From Patescibacteria group bacterium (GTDB taxonomy: Bacteria > Patescibacteriota > UBA1384 > CAILIB01): a stretch of DNA of 13,964 nt. The position numbers and the translations under genes are program-made. Location of the stretch: assembly GCA_018968785.1 (NCBI GenBank), contig JAGWZN010000007.1, positions 1 through 13,964 on the forward strand. Reading direction: 5' to 3'. Numbering within the stretch: position 1 is the stretch's first letter; each line of letters starts with the position of its first letter. The notes under the pieces were generated by a model that was given only the letters and a program-made list of their open reading frames with translations, had not been told where the DNA came from and made no database searches. Of the stretch, positions 12,369-13,964 are shown in pieces.

Positions 12369-13544
12369 CTACTCCGCCACACACCCTTGCGTACTGACCG
12401 GTCGGGTCAGACCAGCAGCCTGTGAAATCTCAGATTGCACCTGGCCGGCCGTCAGCGCGTAACCGATCCCGACATCGGAGACCGATTTCGCGAAGATAAT
12501 GCCAATCACCCGTCCGTCCGGCAAAACCAGAGGGCCGCCGGAGTTGCCGGGCTCGATCGGCGACTGCAGTTCATACACTTTGCGCACGCTATTGCCGGTG
12601 TTATAAATATTTTGCCCTTCCGCCAGCAGCTCCTGCAGCACCCCGGCCGGCATACCGGTAAACCCGCCATTCTCCGGATACCCGAGCGCGGCCGCTTCGG
12701 TACCTCGCGGCTGATCGACCGTATCCAGTGTTAGCGGCGCTCCGGTCAGCCCGCTGACTCGCAGCGCGGCCAGATCGACCGTCGGATCGTACAACACCAC
12801 AACCGCCTCATGCGCGCCGTTGCCGTCGTAGACAATCGGCCGGGAGACGCCGGCAACCACATGAGCGTTCGTCACCACCAGGCCGGGAGACGCGATGAAG
12901 CCCGATCCCTCACTCACTGCCGCACAGGCCAGGCCGGTCACCTTAACCACGCTGGCTTGATCGCGATCCATGGCCTGCCGCACCAACGCGGTCGGTACCG
13001 GACCGACCGGGGGCGCCGGGGTCGGTGCCAGTCCCATAAAGACCCGGGGATAAAAAGTGGGCAGGATCCGTTGCTCCAGATCAGCTAATACCGTCGGAGT
13101 CGGCGGCAAGCGATCGTTCAGATACCGGAGAATGGAAGACGCGCGCACTTCCTGGCTAAACTCCGGTACCGGCACGTACGATGCCAAACCGGAGAGCAGC
13201 CAGACGGTGAGCAGCGTCATCGCCACCGCCAGAACGCTGCCCAGCAGTGAGTCCAGCCAGCCGGCCCGAATTAAGCGGATCAGTTTTTCGGTTAGAACGC
13301 CTAATATATCGCCGAGCGTGCTACCGATAATCAAGCCAAGCAGTACCGCCATGATAACCGCCAGCGCCCGATCGGATTGAGCGGGAAACCGGTTGACCAC
13401 CTGCAGCGCCAGGAAGATACCGAGCGCCACCCCGCCCCAGAATCCGAGCAGTCCGAATCCTTGCCGAATCAGTCCGGCCCGCCAGCCACGGCCGATTGCC
13501 AGGAGCAGAAGGAGGATAATAACGCCATCGATGAGATTAAACAT
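12369..13544 (-). CDS. MarP-type membrane serine protease (CvpA + trypsin fold)
   Basis: 391 residues. The N-terminal half (1-122) has four hydrophobic segments in a CvpA-like domain; a linker rich in Pro follows (about 147-186), then a trypsin-like protease domain. The catalytic triad is visible: 'VVTNAHVVAG' (H228), 'YDPTVDLAALRV' (D257) and 'PIEPGNSGGPLV' (S335). C207 and C388 are the only cysteines; their 181-residue spacing equals that recalled for the disulfide of Mycobacterium tuberculosis MarP, an enzyme needed for acid resistance. The protease domain should lie outside the membrane and act on envelope substrates. A TATAAT box ends 6 nt before the ATG, indicating a leaderless mRNA. 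Confidence 0.9.
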   Translation of the reverse strand: MFNLIDGVIILLLLLAIGRGWRAGLIRQGFGLLGFWGGVALGIFLALQVVNRFPAQSDRALAVIMAVLLGLIIGSTLGDILGVLTEKLIRLIRAGWLDSLLGSVLAVAMTLLTVWLLSGLASYVPVPEFSQEVRASSILRYLNDRLPPTPTVLADLEQRILPTFYPRVFMGLAPTPAPPVGPVPTALVRQAMDRDQASVVKVTGLACAAVSEGSGFIASPGLVVTNAHVVAGVSRPIVYDGNGAHEAVVVLYDPTVDLAALRVSGLTGAPLTLDTVDQPRGTEAAALGYPENGGFTGMPAGVLQELLAEGQNIYNTGNSVRKVYELQSPIEPGNSGGPLVLPDGRVIGIIFAKSVSDVGIGYALTAGQVQSEISQAAGLTRPVSTQGCVAE

Positions 13545-13550
13545 GAGCTC

Positions 13551-13556
13551 ATTATA
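13551..13556 (-). promoter_or_regulatory. -10 box of marP (leaderless type)
   Basis: A perfect TATAAT on the minus strand at 13551-13556, separated by six bases (GAGCTC) from the ATG at 13542-13544. No convincing -35 is visible upstream. Confidence 0.45.
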
Positions 13557-13602
13557 TACCGCCGGGCTGAAACTGAAAGGTAAGGCAAATTACGATCTTT
13601 GC

Positions 13603-13695
13603 ATGCCCTTGGACCTGAACGGCTACCAAAGAGACTGAGAGTTAATACTTCAGAATAGGTATCCAGCCTCTTTCATGGTTAACCGTCCAAGGCAT
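13603..13695. repeat. 93-nt imperfect palindrome
   Basis: Complementary blocks in order from outside in: ATGCC/GGCAT, TTGGAC/GTCCAA (one bulge), ACGG/CCGT, ACC/GGT, AAAGAG/CTCTTT and ATAC/GTAT. The region lies between marP and a probable insertion sequence. It has no reading frame. It could be a small palindromic mobile repeat or a structured RNA; nothing in it points to a family. The rest of 13545-13842 shows only T-rich sequence and a 5-bp hairpin. Confidence 0.45.
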
Positions 13696-13842
13696 TGAGA
13701 ATTACCCAGTCGAAATGCCGTTTGATTTTTCTTTTTTCATGCTTATGGATAAGACCCCGATAACTGGATACGTTTTTTTGTTCTAGGCGGGAGAACGCCC
13801 GCTGGATATTCCTCCTTCTCAGCCTGCGTCCGCCCGGAAAGG

Positions 13843-13964
13843 TAGTGTCCAGTTTTAGTGTGTATGGCCGGTTAATGGATAATGGTTGTTAAGATAGCTG
13901 AGAATAGTGTTGGCGTAGCGCTCACCCGACTCTTGACTCTGGAAGGTGGAGTCAAACCCCTTCA
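13843..13964 (-). mobile_element. Probable edge of a second insertion sequence
   Basis: From about 13843 the sequence AGTGTCCAGTTTTAGTGTG lies immediately beyond the stop codon of a truncated reading frame that runs off the window. This arrangement, a transposase 3' end within about 15 bp of a boundary-like motif, resembles the edge of an IS. The other terminal repeat is outside the window, so the boundary is tentative. Confidence 0.35.
13855..13964 (-). CDS. Partial CDS, probable transposase C-terminus
   Basis: Only the last 35 codons are in the window, ending at TAA 13855-13857. They read 'KGFDSTFQSQESGERYANTIL' and on to '...PLTGHTH' at the stop. The pattern of Ser/Gly followed by 'ERYANTILSYL' resembles the C-terminal helix of some IS66-type transposases ('SxxGxRFxERIL'), but this is a judgement by eye on a short stretch. 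The frame continues past the window edge; the gene is cut by the window, not necessarily broken in the genome. Confidence 0.4.
   Translation of the reverse strand, partial: KGFDSTFQSQESGERYANTILSYLNNHYPLTGHTH

Noticed and set aside
12435..13380. Plus-strand open frames opposite marP
   Set aside because: Arg/Gly-rich shadows of a GC-rich gene whose catalytic triad and membrane segments are clear on the minus strand.
1..13964. CRISPR array or an alternative genetic code (TGA as glycine)
   Set aside because: No regularly spaced direct repeats were seen. TGA ends real genes (the antitoxin and the second DUF3800 gene) at family-consistent lengths, so code 11 fits.

Overview
The window looks like part of a Patescibacteria (Candidate Phyla Radiation) chromosome, perhaps Saccharibacteria-like. 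This rests on gene content: a MarP-type CvpA/trypsin fusion protease, a type II NADH dehydrogenase-like flavoprotein, a surface protein with 'GYAWS-DLGW' repeats, and a retroelement diversifying a DUF1566-type surface protein. TGA is read as stop (standard code). The phylum is an inference.

Left part (1-3540). A CopG-type antitoxin/PIN toxin pair with overlapping ATGA is followed by the 5' part of a glucosamine-6-phosphate deaminase gene (nagB). That gene is cut by a complete ~1.06 kb DDE insertion sequence with 18-19 bp terminal inverted repeats. On the other side of the IS is a different broken gene, the 5' part of a large Fn3-like surface protein on the minus strand. No target duplication is visible, so the IS appears to mark a recombination or deletion junction.

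Middle left (3541-5455). Two different DUF3800 genes converge. The 267-bp gap between them carries what look like two divergent small-RNA units. They share a 9-bp inverted repeat that supplies a TTGACA -35 box in both directions; one RNA side is a three-tier helix with a terminator, the other a short hairpin RNA with a terminator.

Centre (5456-8415). A complete diversity-generating retroelement (DGR) lies on the minus strand in the order variable protein, avd, template repeat (TR), reverse transcriptase. TR and the variable repeat (VR) align without gaps at a 720-bp offset over 127 bp. All 15 differences fall on coding-strand adenines of TR (15 of 37 A, 0 of 90 other bases). They change 12 residues in the C-terminal C-type-lectin-like DUF1566 domain of an exported, probably membrane-anchored protein. 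Avd and the reverse transcriptase are the expected partners for adenine-mutagenic retrohoming.

Right part (8416-13964). This holds a Fic protein with an inhibitory motif, a tRNA-Pro(GGG) flanked on both sides by partial copies and palindromes of its own ends, the NDH-2-like gene, two unrecognised small genes, marP, a 93-nt palindromic element, and the C-terminal end of a probable second transposase at the window edge. Several genes have a -10 box only 2-9 nt before the ATG, suggesting that leaderless mRNAs are common here.
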